From: an uncultured Ruminococcus sp.
GTDB taxonomy: Bacteria > Bacillota > Clostridia > Oscillospirales > Ruminococcaceae
Reading direction: 5' to 3'
NCBI GenBank assembly: GCA_946612185.1
Contig: CAMOEP010000013.1
Coordinates: 1 to 16,461 of the forward strand
DNA length: 16,461 nt
Positions 1 to 7,889 of this stretch are shown here, piece by piece (the stretch's first letter is position 1; the number at the start of each line of letters is the position of its first letter). Made by a program: the position numbers and the translations under genes. The notes beneath the pieces were generated by a model, which was not told the origin of the DNA, searched no databases, and saw nothing but the letters and a program-made list of their open reading frames with translations.

Positions 1-2303
1 TCAGGGACGTTATCCGGGTGGTAACTCCCGGTACTCTCACCGACCAGGATATGCTGGACGACGCAAGCAATAACTACATATGCGCTGTATACTACAACCA
101 CAGGGACGAAACTGCTGCCGTTGCCTGCGCTGATATATCAACAGGCAGCGTGTCGCTTATCGCTTTCGAGGGTAAGGATATCGACAGCGGCATCATCAAC
201 GAACTCTCCCGCTGTCAGCCGGCGGAGGTTCTTTTCAACGAGGACTTCCTCTCCCTGAAACAGGCTTCGCCCTTTCTCAGGGACAGAATGAAATGCCCTG
301 TGACTTGCCGCAATCAGTTCACTTTCGAGCCGGAAAGATACCGCAGCTATGTGGAGCAGGTGTTCAGCACAGATACAGTGGAACTTCTGGGTGTATCCGC
401 TGACGGAGCGGACTGCTGCGCCCTTTGCGGACTTTTCAGCTACTTCCAGGAAACTCAGAAAACTACCGTCGCACGGTTCACAAGTATCGAGATACTGGGC
501 GGCGACTCGTTCATGGGTCTTGACCTGAACGCAAGGCGTAACCTGGAACTTACCGAAACTCTCCGCAGCAAGGAGAAAAAAGGTACGCTCCTATGGGTGC
601 TGGATTCCACAAAGACCTCTATGGGCAGGCGGCTTCTGCGAAACTGGATAGAACAGCCGCTCAAAAGTCCCGCAAGGATAATCGACCGCCACAGCGCTGT
701 TGAGGAACTTTACCGCCACAGCATTGTCCTCACCGATATTACCGAACTTCTGGAACGGGTATACGACCTTGAACGCCTTATGACAAAGGTGATGTACAAG
801 TCCGCAAATCCCCGTGACCTGAAAGCTTTGTCCGCTACTGCGATGCAGCTACCTCTTATCAAGGAGGAACTCAGAAAGCTGGAAAACTCCAAACTTCTGC
901 GCAAGTGCAACGATGATATCTCCACACTTGAGGAGATAGTCAGCCTGGTGGAAAATGCCATTATGGACGAACCGCCTGTATCCGTCAAGGACGGCGGAGT
1001 TATCCGGGACGGCTTTAACAGCGAACTTGACCAGCTTCGCCATATCATGACCCACGGCAAGGAGATCATCGACGGCATAGAACAGCGTGAAAAGGAAAAT
1101 ACCGGCATCAAGAACCTGAAAATAGGCTACAACAGAGTGTTCGGCTACTTCCTGGAAGTTACACGCTCCTATTACGACCTCGTTCCCGAAAACTGGATAC
1201 GCAAACAGACCCTTACAAACTCCGAGCGGTTTATTACCGAAGAACTGAAAAATGCCGAGAACGCTATCTTAGGCGCTAAGGACAAGGCTCTGCTCCTTGA
1301 AGCGGATATATTCGCTGAGGTCAGGGACTTCATCTCCACAAAGCTTGAAGAAGTCCAGAAAACTGCCTCCGCCGTTGCGTCACTGGACGTTCTCTGCTCC
1401 TTCGCTCAGGTGTCCCTGCGAAACCTCTATGTCCGCCCGGAAATGACTATCGACGGTACTATCGACATAAAGGGCGGCAGACACCCGGTAGTTGAACTTA
1501 TGCTCACGGACGAGATGTTCGTTCCTAATGACGTATATCTGGACACTAAGTCCTGCCGTATGTCGATAATCACAGGCCCGAATATGTCCGGTAAATCGAC
1601 GTATATGCGCCAGACTGCCCTTATTGTGCTTATGGCACAGATAGGCTGCTTCGTTCCGGCGGACTCCGCAAGGATATCCGTTGTTGACCAGATATTCACC
1701 CGTGTGGGCGCTTCCGACGACCTTGCCGCAGGACAGTCAACTTTCATGGTGGAAATGAGCGAAGTTGCGGACATTCTCAAAAACGCTACTCCCCAGAGCC
1801 TTGTTATTCTCGACGAGGTGGGACGTGGTACGTCTACCTTCGACGGCGTGAGCATCGCAAGGGCTGTTGCGGAGTACATCTGCGGCACTAAGAAACTGGG
1901 CTGCAAGACACTTTTCGCTACCCACTATCACGAACTTATCGGTCTGGAGGACGAACTGGAAGGCGTGAAGAACTACAGCATCGCCGTTACAAAGTCCGGA
2001 GGTTCGATACGTTTCCTGCGTAAGATAGTCAGGGGAGGCGTGGACGAAAGCTACGGCGTGGACGTTGCGAAACTTGCCGGACTGCCTGCAAAGGTGGTGT
2101 CCAGGGCAAGGGAGCTGCTTGAAGATATGGAGAAGTCCCATGCTGCCGAGCGGCGCATAACTCCCGATGATTCCGGGCAGATGAGCTTCGGCGGCGCTGA
2201 CCGTCAGCAGGCTTTGCGTATGCTGGAGCGTACCAACGTGGACGAACTCAGCGACGACGAATGCCGCCAGCTTCTTAAAGATATGAGTGCGCTTCTGGGC
2301 TGA
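1..2303 (+). CDS. mutS: DNA mismatch repair protein MutS (5'-truncated by window edge)
   Basis: Mismatch-recognition ATPase that works with MutL in post-replicative repair. The reading frame is open to the left edge (in-frame codons from base 3), and the first residues, RDVIRVVTPGTL, match the end of the mismatch-binding domain I of MutS. About 110 N-terminal residues, including the Phe-X-Glu mismatch wedge, therefore lie outside the window, and the GTG at 18 is an internal Val, not a start. Visible parts are the connector, lever and clamp domains, then the ATPase: Walker A GPNMSGKST at 1575-1601, Walker B LVILDE at 1800-1817, and FATHYHEL at 1914-1937. Near the C-terminus, QMSF at 2178-2189 resembles the beta-clamp-binding motif of MutS proteins. 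Ends 15 nt before mutL, so the two are almost certainly co-transcribed. Not MutS2: there is no Smr domain and the N-terminal domains are of MutS1 type. Confidence 0.97.
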   Translation, partial: RDVIRVVTPGTLTDQDMLDDASNNYICAVYYNHRDETAAVACADISTGSVSLIAFEGKDIDSGIINELSRCQPAEVLFNEDFLSLKQASPFLRDRMKCPVTCRNQFTFEPERYRSYVEQVFSTDTVELLGVSADGADCCALCGLFSYFQETQKTTVARFTSIEILGGDSFMGLDLNARRNLELTETLRSKEKKGTLLWVLDSTKTSMGRRLLRNWIEQPLKSPARIIDRHSAVEELYRHSIVLTDITELLERVYDLERLMTKVMYKSANPRDLKALSATAMQLPLIKEELRKLENSKLLRKCNDDISTLEEIVSLVENAIMDEPPVSVKDGGVIRDGFNSELDQLRHIMTHGKEIIDGIEQREKENTGIKNLKIGYNRVFGYFLEVTRSYYDLVPENWIRKQTLTNSERFITEELKNAENAILGAKDKALLLEADIFAEVRDFISTKLEEVQKTASAVASLDVLCSFAQVSLRNLYVRPEMTIDGTIDIKGGRHPVVELMLTDEMFVPNDVYLDTKSCRMSIITGPNMSGKSTYMRQTALIVLMAQIGCFVPADSARISVVDQIFTRVGASDDLAAGQSTFMVEMSEVADILKNATPQSLVILDEVGRGTSTFDGVSIARAVAEYICGTKKLGCKTLFATHYHELIGLEDELEGVKNYSIAVTKSGGSIRFLRKIVRGGVDESYGVDVAKLAGLPAKVVSRARELLEDMEKSHAAERRITPDDSGQMSFGGADRQQALRMLERTNVDELSDDECRQLLKDMSALLG

Positions 2304-2318
2304 TGAAAGGAGAATTCA

Positions 2319-4346
2319 ATGCCGCCTATCAATGTTCTTAGTAAGGAAATTTCGGAACTTATTGCCGCCGGTGAAGTCATCGAGCGTCCCTCGTCGGTCA
2401 TAAAGGAACTTGTGGAGAACTCCATAGACGCAGGTGCGGAGCATATCACCGTTGAGATAAAAAACGGCGGTGCGCTGTATATGCGTGTTACCGACGACGG
2501 CTGCGGTATGGCTTTTGAGGACGTACCCACGGCATTCCTGCGCCATGCCACAAGCAAGATAGTTACAAAAACTGACCTTGACAGCATCTCTACCCTGGGA
2601 TTCCGTGGGGAGGCACTGGCATCAGTTTCGGCTGTTTCAAAGGTCGAAGTCATGACCAAACAGCGTGAGGAGACTTACGGTACTATCTACCACATCGAGG
2701 GAAGCCAGGAAATAAGCCACGAAAAAGGCGGCTGTCCCGACGGCACGACCATTATTATCCGTGACCTTTTCTACAATGTTCCGGCAAGGGCGAAGTTCAT
2801 GAAGAAGGACGTTACCGAAGCTAATGCCGTGAGCAATATAGTCCAGAAAATCACACTATCCCACCCGGAAGTCTCCGTCCGTATGATAAGGGACAACCGT
2901 CTGGAATTCAACTCCGCTGGCGACGGCGAACTTTTCTCGGCGGTATATGCAGTATACGGCAGAGACTTCGCCCGTGACCTTATCCCATGCGACTATGAAC
3001 ATGAGGGCATTCACGTCAGCGGATTCGTCATAAAACCGCTGTATTCCAAGAATAACCGTGCCTTCCAGAACTTCTTCGTGAACGGCAGATACGTCCGCTC
3101 ACGGCTTTGCTCGTCGGCTCTGGAAAACGCCTACTCAAACCTCATCATGACCGGAAAGTTCCCGGCGTGCGTGCTGATGATCGACCTTTCCCCCTCGGCT
3201 ATGGACGTGAATATCCACCCCTCAAAGGCGGAAGTCCGGTTCACCGACGAGAAAAAGGTGACAGATGCGGTGTACTTTGCGGTGAAAAATGCACTGATGA
3301 ACGACGGTCTTATCTACGAGTTCGAGCTGAAAAAGCCGGCAGTTGACTGGACTGCTCCTGCCCCTGTGCAGGAGGAACTGCCCCAGCAGTCGTTCTTCAC
3401 GCCGGTTGACCAGATAGCCCGGAAAGAACAGGAAATGTCCGGAAAGCCGGAAGTTGTAGGCTTGAATGGCTTCGAGGGCTACGCAAAGGAGAGAACTCCT
3501 GACCCTGAGCCGGTGAAGTTCTTCGCTACTCCCGAACCTACCGGCGACCCCTTTGCAAATTCCCATAAAGCGCAGGATATAGCCGTTCCTGCCCCGGTGA
3601 AAAGTAAACCCATACCGGAAGAAATGCCCCATGAACCGGAAGAAGCCGAAAATGATGCACCTCTGGAAACTGCGCCTATCGAGGGCTTTAAGTACCTGAA
3701 TCAGAGCGCATTTACTGCACCTGCTGCGCCTGTGGATAATGTACCGCAGACTCCCGTGAACCCCCTTGAGGAGGAGTTCCCTGACCTGCGGCTTATCGGT
3801 GAGGCGTTCGGACTGTACGTCATTGCTGAAAGCGGACACAAGCTGGTCATCATCGACAAGCACGCTGCCCATGAGCGCATAATCTTTGAGCGCCTTATGA
3901 GCCGGAACTGCCGCCAGTTCAGCCAGACCCTCCTGACCGGAGTAAAGGTACTCCTGACTGCTGACCAGTTCAGTGCTGTTGAGGAAAACCAGGAACTTCT
4001 GGCGGATTTAGGGTTCACTTTCGACCTTTCGGACGCACCCTGCGTTACGGCGACGGCTGTTCCCACGTTCATCATGGAGCTTGACATGGAGGAGATAGTC
4101 TGCGAGGTTGCGGAAAATCTGCGCCTGCACAAAGTCTCGCCCCAGTCTGGTCAGCTTGACGACATTTTCCACACCGTCGCCTGCAAAGCGGCTATAAAGG
4201 GCGGCGACAGGAATTCCCCGGAGGAACTTCTCTCCCTTGTGAAGCAGGTGTGCTATGACGAAAAGATACGTCATTGTCCTCACGGCAGACCCGTGATGTT
4301 CACAATGACCAAGAGCAGTATGGATCATCAGTTCAAGAGAACGTAA
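2319..4346 (+). CDS. mutL: DNA mismatch repair protein MutL, endonuclease type
   Basis: GHKL-family ATPase that couples MutS mismatch recognition to strand removal. The N-terminus carries AAGEVIERP and KELVENSIDAG, with catalytic Glu30 and Mg-binding Asn34, followed by the DDGCGM and GFRGEAL motifs. A Pro/Glu-rich linker covers roughly residues 335-485. The C-terminal dimerisation domain keeps the nicking-endonuclease signature: DKHAAHERIIFE at residues 513-524, ACKAAIKGGD from 621 and CPHGRP at 653-658. This fits a bacterium lacking MutH, in which MutL itself nicks DNA. The first motif reads DKHA rather than the usual DQHA. At 675 residues, length is normal. The start is set by an AAAGGAG Shine-Dalgarno just upstream of the ATG, right after the mutS stop; miaA follows after 12 nt. 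Confidence 0.97.
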   Translation: MPPINVLSKEISELIAAGEVIERPSSVIKELVENSIDAGAEHITVEIKNGGALYMRVTDDGCGMAFEDVPTAFLRHATSKIVTKTDLDSISTLGFRGEALASVSAVSKVEVMTKQREETYGTIYHIEGSQEISHEKGGCPDGTTIIIRDLFYNVPARAKFMKKDVTEANAVSNIVQKITLSHPEVSVRMIRDNRLEFNSAGDGELFSAVYAVYGRDFARDLIPCDYEHEGIHVSGFVIKPLYSKNNRAFQNFFVNGRYVRSRLCSSALENAYSNLIMTGKFPACVLMIDLSPSAMDVNIHPSKAEVRFTDEKKVTDAVYFAVKNALMNDGLIYEFELKKPAVDWTAPAPVQEELPQQSFFTPVDQIARKEQEMSGKPEVVGLNGFEGYAKERTPDPEPVKFFATPEPTGDPFANSHKAQDIAVPAPVKSKPIPEEMPHEPEEAENDAPLETAPIEGFKYLNQSAFTAPAAPVDNVPQTPVNPLEEEFPDLRLIGEAFGLYVIAESGHKLVIIDKHAAHERIIFERLMSRNCRQFSQTLLTGVKVLLTADQFSAVEENQELLADLGFTFDLSDAPCVTATAVPTFIMELDMEEIVCEVAENLRLHKVSPQSGQLDDIFHTVACKAAIKGGDRNSPEELLSLVKQVCYDEKIRHCPHGRPVMFTMTKSSMDHQFKRT

Positions 4347-4358
4347 GGCGGTGAAGCT

Positions 4359-5300
4359 ATGAGCAGACCTTTTGTGCTGGCAGTGGTAGGCCCTACCGCT
4401 TCCGGCAAGACCTGGCTCGGCATCGAGCTGGCTAAAAAATACGGCGGAGAGGTCATTTCTGCCGATTCTATGCAGATATACAAGGGGCTTGACATTGCAT
4501 CTGCCAAGCCTACTCAGGAGGAGATGCAGGGTATCCCTCATCATCTTATCGGCTTCCTTGACCGTGACCGCAGTTTCAGTGCGGCGGAGTATGTGGAACT
4601 TGCCAACCAGAAGATACAGGAAGTCCTGAGCCGTGGTAAACTGCCCATAATCGTTGGCGGTACGGGGCTTTATGTGGACTCCCTCCTCAATAATGTGAAG
4701 TTCGCAGAGGTAAAGGGCGACGAAGATTACCGTCAGCAGCTTTACGCCTTTGCCCGTGAACAGGGTAATGAGGCGCTGCACAGCCGTCTTGTGTCACTTG
4801 ACCCGGAGGCGGCGGAGGCTATCCACCCGAATAATACTGTCAGGGTAGTAAGGGCGCTTGAAGTTATCCACGTCAGCGGACGGAAGTTCTCGGAACTGAA
4901 AGCGGAGAGCCGCCTGGAGAAAAGCCCCTACGACAGTATGATACTCGGTCTGAACTGCGCTGACCGTGCGGTACTCTACAGCCGTATCGACCAGCGTGTT
5001 GACCAGATGCTGGAAGCCGGTCTTGTGGAGGAAGCAAGGGCAGTATGGCAGGAGGGCAATATCCGCACCGCTGCCAATGCTATCGGCTACAAGGAACTTA
5101 TCCCCTATTTCCAGGGCAGCACCACTCTTGAAGAAGCCGTCGCAACTATCAAACAGGAAACACGGCGCTATGCCAAAAGACAGCTTACCTGGTTTAGACG
5201 AAATGAGAGAATCAGGTGGATTATTATTGAAGATTTTGGTCAAAAATATGAAATTTTCAAAAACGCTGAGAAAACTATAGCCAACGGCAAAATTATGTGA
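4359..5300 (+). CDS. miaA: tRNA dimethylallyltransferase MiaA
   Basis: Transfers dimethylallyl from DMAPP to N6 of A37 in tRNAs reading UNN codons (i6A37). The P-loop GPTASGKT is at residues 11-18, followed by SADSMQIYKGLDI with the presumed catalytic base Asp36, then the IIVGGTGLYVDSLL motif that lines the substrate channel. The C-terminal QETRRYAKRQLTWFRRN segment is typical of tRNA-contacting MiaA ends. At 313 residues it matches the family length of about 310. It follows mutL by 12 nt with a GGCGGTGA ribosome site. The mutL-miaA-hfq order is a known linkage in many bacteria. The last ~30 codons are markedly more A+T-rich than the rest, and the stop codon sits inside a candidate hfq promoter. 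Confidence 0.97.
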   Translation: MSRPFVLAVVGPTASGKTWLGIELAKKYGGEVISADSMQIYKGLDIASAKPTQEEMQGIPHHLIGFLDRDRSFSAAEYVELANQKIQEVLSRGKLPIIVGGTGLYVDSLLNNVKFAEVKGDEDYRQQLYAFAREQGNEALHSRLVSLDPEAAEAIHPNNTVRVVRALEVIHVSGRKFSELKAESRLEKSPYDSMILGLNCADRAVLYSRIDQRVDQMLEAGLVEEARAVWQEGNIRTAANAIGYKELIPYFQGSTTLEEAVATIKQETRRYAKRQLTWFRRNERIRWIIIEDFGQKYEIFKNAEKTIANGKIM

Positions 5301-5306
5301 TATAAT
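5298..5306 (+). promoter_or_regulatory. Candidate extended -10 promoter for hfq
   Basis: TGATATAAT is a perfect extended -10 element (TG-N-TATAAT), and its TGA is also the miaA stop codon. No good -35 hexamer is seen at 16-18 nt spacing, which is tolerated when the extended -10 is present. Initiation would fall near 5311-5313 and give an hfq leader of about 65 nt. The surroundings (about 5210-5380) are unusually A+T-rich for this window. This is a sequence match only; internal transcription from upstream genes could also serve hfq. Confidence 0.55.
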
Positions 5307-5321
5307 AATGATGTGTAATTG

Positions 5322-5339
5322 TCTGCTTTTTTAAGCGGA
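5322..5339 (+). other. Small hairpin in the hfq leader
   Basis: TCTGCTT and AAGCGGA form a 7-bp stem (one G-T pair) closed by a TTTT loop. It would sit about 10 nt from the 5' end of a transcript started at the candidate promoter. There is no following T-run, so it does not look like a terminator. A 5' stabilising hairpin or a regulatory structure is possible, but the stem is short and could be chance. Confidence 0.3.
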
Positions 5340-5378
5340 ACTTTTACGCATGAAAATATAAAGGAATGGAGAATGTGT

Positions 5379-5618
5379 ATGAACAAAACGATCAATTTAC
5401 AGGACGTTTTCCTTAATCAGTGCAGAAAGGAAAGGATCCTGGTGACCATTATCCTTACCAATGGATTCCAGTTCAAAGGTATGGTAAGAGGTTTCGACAG
5501 CTACGTCGCTATCTTCGACTGCGACGGCAAACAGCAGCTTGTTTATAAGCACGCTATTTCAACCATTATCCCCGCAAGACCCGTTTCGATACTTGACGCT
5601 TCAGAAAAATCAGAGTAA
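5379..5618 (+). CDS. hfq: RNA chaperone Hfq
   Basis: Hexameric Sm-like RNA chaperone that binds small RNAs and mRNA A-rich sites. The Sm1 region runs from about [18 protein letters not shown] and the Sm2 motif is [14 protein letters not shown], both hallmarks of Hfq; the N-terminal NLQDVFLNQ corresponds to the proximal-face region with the conserved Gln8. From the chosen ATG the protein has 79 residues, normal for Gram-positive Hfq. The start is ambiguous by two codons: ATG 5379 has GGAG 7 nt upstream, and ATG 5373 (adding Met-Cys) has AAGGA 7 nt upstream. The open frame extends further left, but that part is leader sequence beyond the family N-terminus. It lies downstream of miaA as in many bacteria. 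Confidence 0.95.
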   Translation: MNKTINLQDVFLNQCRKERILVTIILTNGFQFKGMVRGFDSYVAIFDCDGKQQLVYKHAISTIIPARPVSILDASEKSE

Positions 5619-5629
5619 GGTGATCCTTA

Positions 5630-7090
5630 GTGCAATGGACTAATAACAGAACCGACGGCGGTTTCTTTGTGAAACTCCTGAGGAACGTTTTTCTTGTCCT
5701 GTTACTGATCGTGTTCATCAGCAGCGGTTTCAACACCCGCAATAAGCGTTCGCTTACCGAAACTGCACTTCTGTGCGATGCTGTGGCTTCCACTGAGATA
5801 AGAGGTGTCTTTTTCAGAGAGGAGTACCCCATTACCTTCGACGGTCAGGGTGCTGTCAGCTATAATGTGGCTGACGGCGGAAAACTCGGTCAGGGTACTG
5901 TCATAGCAGAGATATACCCCTCAGAGGAGCAGATCTCAGTTAACCGTGAGATAGATAAGCTCCAGAATAAGCTGGATATCCTTATGAAGATACAGAATCC
6001 CGGTACTCAGGAGTCTGCCCAGCCTGCTTCGCTTTCCGCAAGCATTGAGGAATGTTACCGCAACCTCATCTATAGCCGTGATATGAGAGACTATGCCTCC
6101 CTGCAGCGTGATATGGATGACCTGCTTGTGAAAATGAGTACATACCAGATCATTACCAATGAAGTGGACAGCTTCGCTCAGCAGATAACTGATATCAATG
6201 CTCAGCTTTCTGAACTCCGCAAAGAGCGGTCTGAGCCTGTCCAGACCATCACCTCAGACCGCTCTGCTTATTTCGTAAGCTACTGCGACGGATATGAGGG
6301 TATACTAAATAAGGACAAGCTGGCTACTATATCCGTTGCGGAACTCAGCAGCGTCACCGACCGCAAAAGTGATGACCCGACTATAGTCGGTAAAATGATA
6401 GACGGCTATGGCTGGTATCTCGCCGGCATCATTGATAACTCCCGGAAGGAGTTCAATATCGGTGACCGCCTTAAACTCCGCTTCGAGACTGGCGCTGATA
6501 TGTTCGGCGCTGTTATTACGGATATCCGTGACGAGGGTTCGCCCGGTCAGTCAATAATCGTGCTGGAATGTGACCAGTTCAACTACGACCTTGTTCAGCA
6601 CAGGGCTGAAAAGTGTGAACTGATACAGGGAACTGCCCACGGCTTGAAAGTTCCCCGTGAAGCTATACGCTTTTCAAAGGTGAGGACGACGGTAAGCTTT
6701 ACCGACGGCGGTGAAAGCACTGAACCTGCCGCAGAGGAGGAAACCTCAGAAACTACTCAGGAGGATACCACCGCCCAGGAGGATACTACCGCCCAGGAGG
6801 ATACTACTGCTGCGGAGGAGACATCTTCCGCTGAGGAAACTGCCAGCGAGACTGAGAGCGCCGAAGAAGCAGCAGATGACGCTCCGGAGGAATCTACCGG
6901 AGAGACTGTCACCTCAAACTACAAGGGCGTTTATATCCAGAAGGGCGAACAGGTGGTGTTCCGGCGCATCGACGTTATCTACGAGGGTACGGACTACGTT
7001 ATCTCAGCGATACACGACGGCGACCCGGATTATCTGGCGCTTTATGATGATATTATGATCGAGGGTGTTGAAGTTGACACAGATGAATGA
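5630..7090 (+). CDS. Membrane-anchored HlyD/MFP-like adaptor protein of unknown role
   Basis: A 486-residue protein with one N-terminal membrane anchor (about residues 16-34, LLRNVFLVLLLIVFIS) and a long extracytoplasmic part. The layout resembles HlyD-type membrane fusion proteins: a half barrel-sandwich segment (GAVSYNVADGGKLGQGTVIAEI), coiled-coil stretches (EIDKLQNKLDIL; QQITDINAQLSELRKE), a second hybrid-like half, a beta domain ending KVPREAI, and a C-terminal KGVYIQKGEQVVFRRIDV segment like the membrane-proximal domain. An acidic Thr/Glu/Ala-rich insertion (about residues 361-426) with three QEDTTA repeats interrupts that last domain. No ABC, RND or MFS partner is nearby. The GTG start is preceded by GGTGATCC, which can pair with the extreme 16S 3' end; an in-frame GTG at 5668 is the alternative. 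It follows hfq by 11 nt and overlaps yggS. Fold assignment is moderate; function is not known to me. Confidence 0.7.
   Translation: MQWTNNRTDGGFFVKLLRNVFLVLLLIVFISSGFNTRNKRSLTETALLCDAVASTEIRGVFFREEYPITFDGQGAVSYNVADGGKLGQGTVIAEIYPSEEQISVNREIDKLQNKLDILMKIQNPGTQESAQPASLSASIEECYRNLIYSRDMRDYASLQRDMDDLLVKMSTYQIITNEVDSFAQQITDINAQLSELRKERSEPVQTITSDRSAYFVSYCDGYEGILNKDKLATISVAELSSVTDRKSDDPTIVGKMIDGYGWYLAGIIDNSRKEFNIGDRLKLRFETGADMFGAVITDIRDEGSPGQSIIVLECDQFNYDLVQHRAEKCELIQGTAHGLKVPREAIRFSKVRTTVSFTDGGESTEPAAEEETSETTQEDTTAQEDTTAQEDTTAAEETSSAEETASETESAEEAADDAPEESTGETVTSNYKGVYIQKGEQVVFRRIDVIYEGTDYVISAIHDGDPDYLALYDDIMIEGVEVDTDE
6758..6811 (+). repeat. Three in-frame 18-nt tandem repeats (QEDTTA)
   Basis: Three adjacent copies at 6758-6775, 6776-6793 and 6794-6811 differ from each other by only 1-4 bases, mostly third positions. 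They encode QEDTTA, QEDTTA and QEDTTA within the acidic insertion of the HlyD-like protein. The 18-nt period keeps the frame, so copy-number change would lengthen or shorten the insertion without breaking the protein. Confidence 0.9.
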
Positions 7091-7769
7091 TTACAGTTAT
7101 ATAGGCGAAAATCTCAAACGTATCAGAGACAGGCTCTCCGAGGCTGAGGCAAAGTCCGGCAATCGCCCGAAGCTTATGGCTGTTACCAAGACTGTCCCGG
7201 CACAGGCGGTCAATGAAGCCGTCCGGCTCGGAGTAACGCTTCTGGGCGAAAACAGAGTCCAGGAGTACCTTTCCAAATGCGATGACTATGATAAGTCCGC
7301 TCAGGTGCATATCATCGGTCACTTGCAGACTAACAAAGTTAAATACATTATTAATAATGTAAGTATGATACAATCCGTTGACAGCATCAAGCTTGCTTCG
7401 GAGATCAACCGCCTCGCTAAGAACCACGGCACTGTCATGGATATACTCTGCGAGGTGAATATAGGCGGCGAAGAATCAAAAAGCGGCGTTTCGCCTGATG
7501 ACCTTATCCCCCTCCTCACTGAGATATCTCAGCTTGAGAACGTGAGGGTGAAGGGGCTTATGACTATCCCGCCTCCATCAGACAGCGATATTTTCCTCGG
7601 ACGCATGGAGGAACTTTTCCGCAGCGTGTCCCAGAAAAATATCCCCGGCATAACTATGCAGGATTTGTCTATGGGCATGACTAGCGATTATTACCAGGCT
7701 GCTCTCCACGGCTCGACCCTCGTCCGTATAGGTACAGGGCTTTTCGGAGCAAGAGACTACAGCCGATAA
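7083..7769 (+). CDS. yggS: YggS/YlmE-family PLP-binding homeostasis protein
   Basis: Single-domain fold type III (alanine-racemase-like barrel) protein that binds pyridoxal 5'-phosphate and helps maintain PLP and amino/keto-acid balance, with no firmly assigned enzymatic reaction. The PLP lysine is Lys36 in LMAVTKTVP. Other family motifs follow: LLGENRVQE, HIIGHLQTNKVKYI, LCEVNIGGEESKSG, VKGLMTIPPP, and the phosphate-binding end DLSMGMTSDYYQA with RIGTGLFGAR. Length is 228 residues from ATG 7083, a normal size. The start overlaps the end of the HlyD-like gene by 8 nt. TTG 7074 (GAGGG 8 nt upstream) or GTG 7065 are possible earlier starts; ATG 7083 fits the family N-terminus best. As ylmE it heads the ylm division cluster of Gram-positives. 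Confidence 0.94.
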   Translation: MNDYSYIGENLKRIRDRLSEAEAKSGNRPKLMAVTKTVPAQAVNEAVRLGVTLLGENRVQEYLSKCDDYDKSAQVHIIGHLQTNKVKYIINNVSMIQSVDSIKLASEINRLAKNHGTVMDILCEVNIGGEESKSGVSPDDLIPLLTEISQLENVRVKGLMTIPPPSDSDIFLGRMEELFRSVSQKNIPGITMQDLSMGMTSDYYQAALHGSTLVRIGTGLFGARDYSR

Positions 7770-7786
7770 GAACTTGTCCATACAGG

Positions 7787-7809
7787 GAACTTGCCTGAAA
7801 GACAGGTTC
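7787..7809 (+). other. Hairpin in the yggS-sepF gap
   Basis: GAACTTG (7787-7793) pairs with CAGGTTC (7803-7809) over 7 bp with one G-T pair around a 9-nt loop. The 5' arm is a second copy of GAACTTG, also present at 7770-7776. It lies in the 120-nt gap, the longest non-coding stretch here. No T-run follows and I see no convincing -35/-10 pair in the gap. It may be leader structure for sepF or chance. Confidence 0.25.
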
Positions 7810-7889
7810 ACTTACCCCATGCCGCCGTGCAGATGTATTCCGCATGAACTCTGCCGGCGAAACGATCCATGCGGAGATCGGAGAAAGTT

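Noticed and set aside
18..20. GTG as the mutS start codon
   Set aside because: In-frame sequence upstream (RDVIR) continues the MutS family alignment, so the gene is cut by the window edge and this GTG encodes an internal Val.
5319..5378. 20-residue N-terminal extension of Hfq
   Set aside because: It would begin at a TTG just downstream of the predicted promoter, has no ribosome site and no counterpart in the Hfq family.
6711..7058. 115-codon Arg/Pro-rich + strand frame overlapping the HlyD-like gene
   Set aside because: A frame-shifted reading of the acidic repeat region; low complexity without family likeness.
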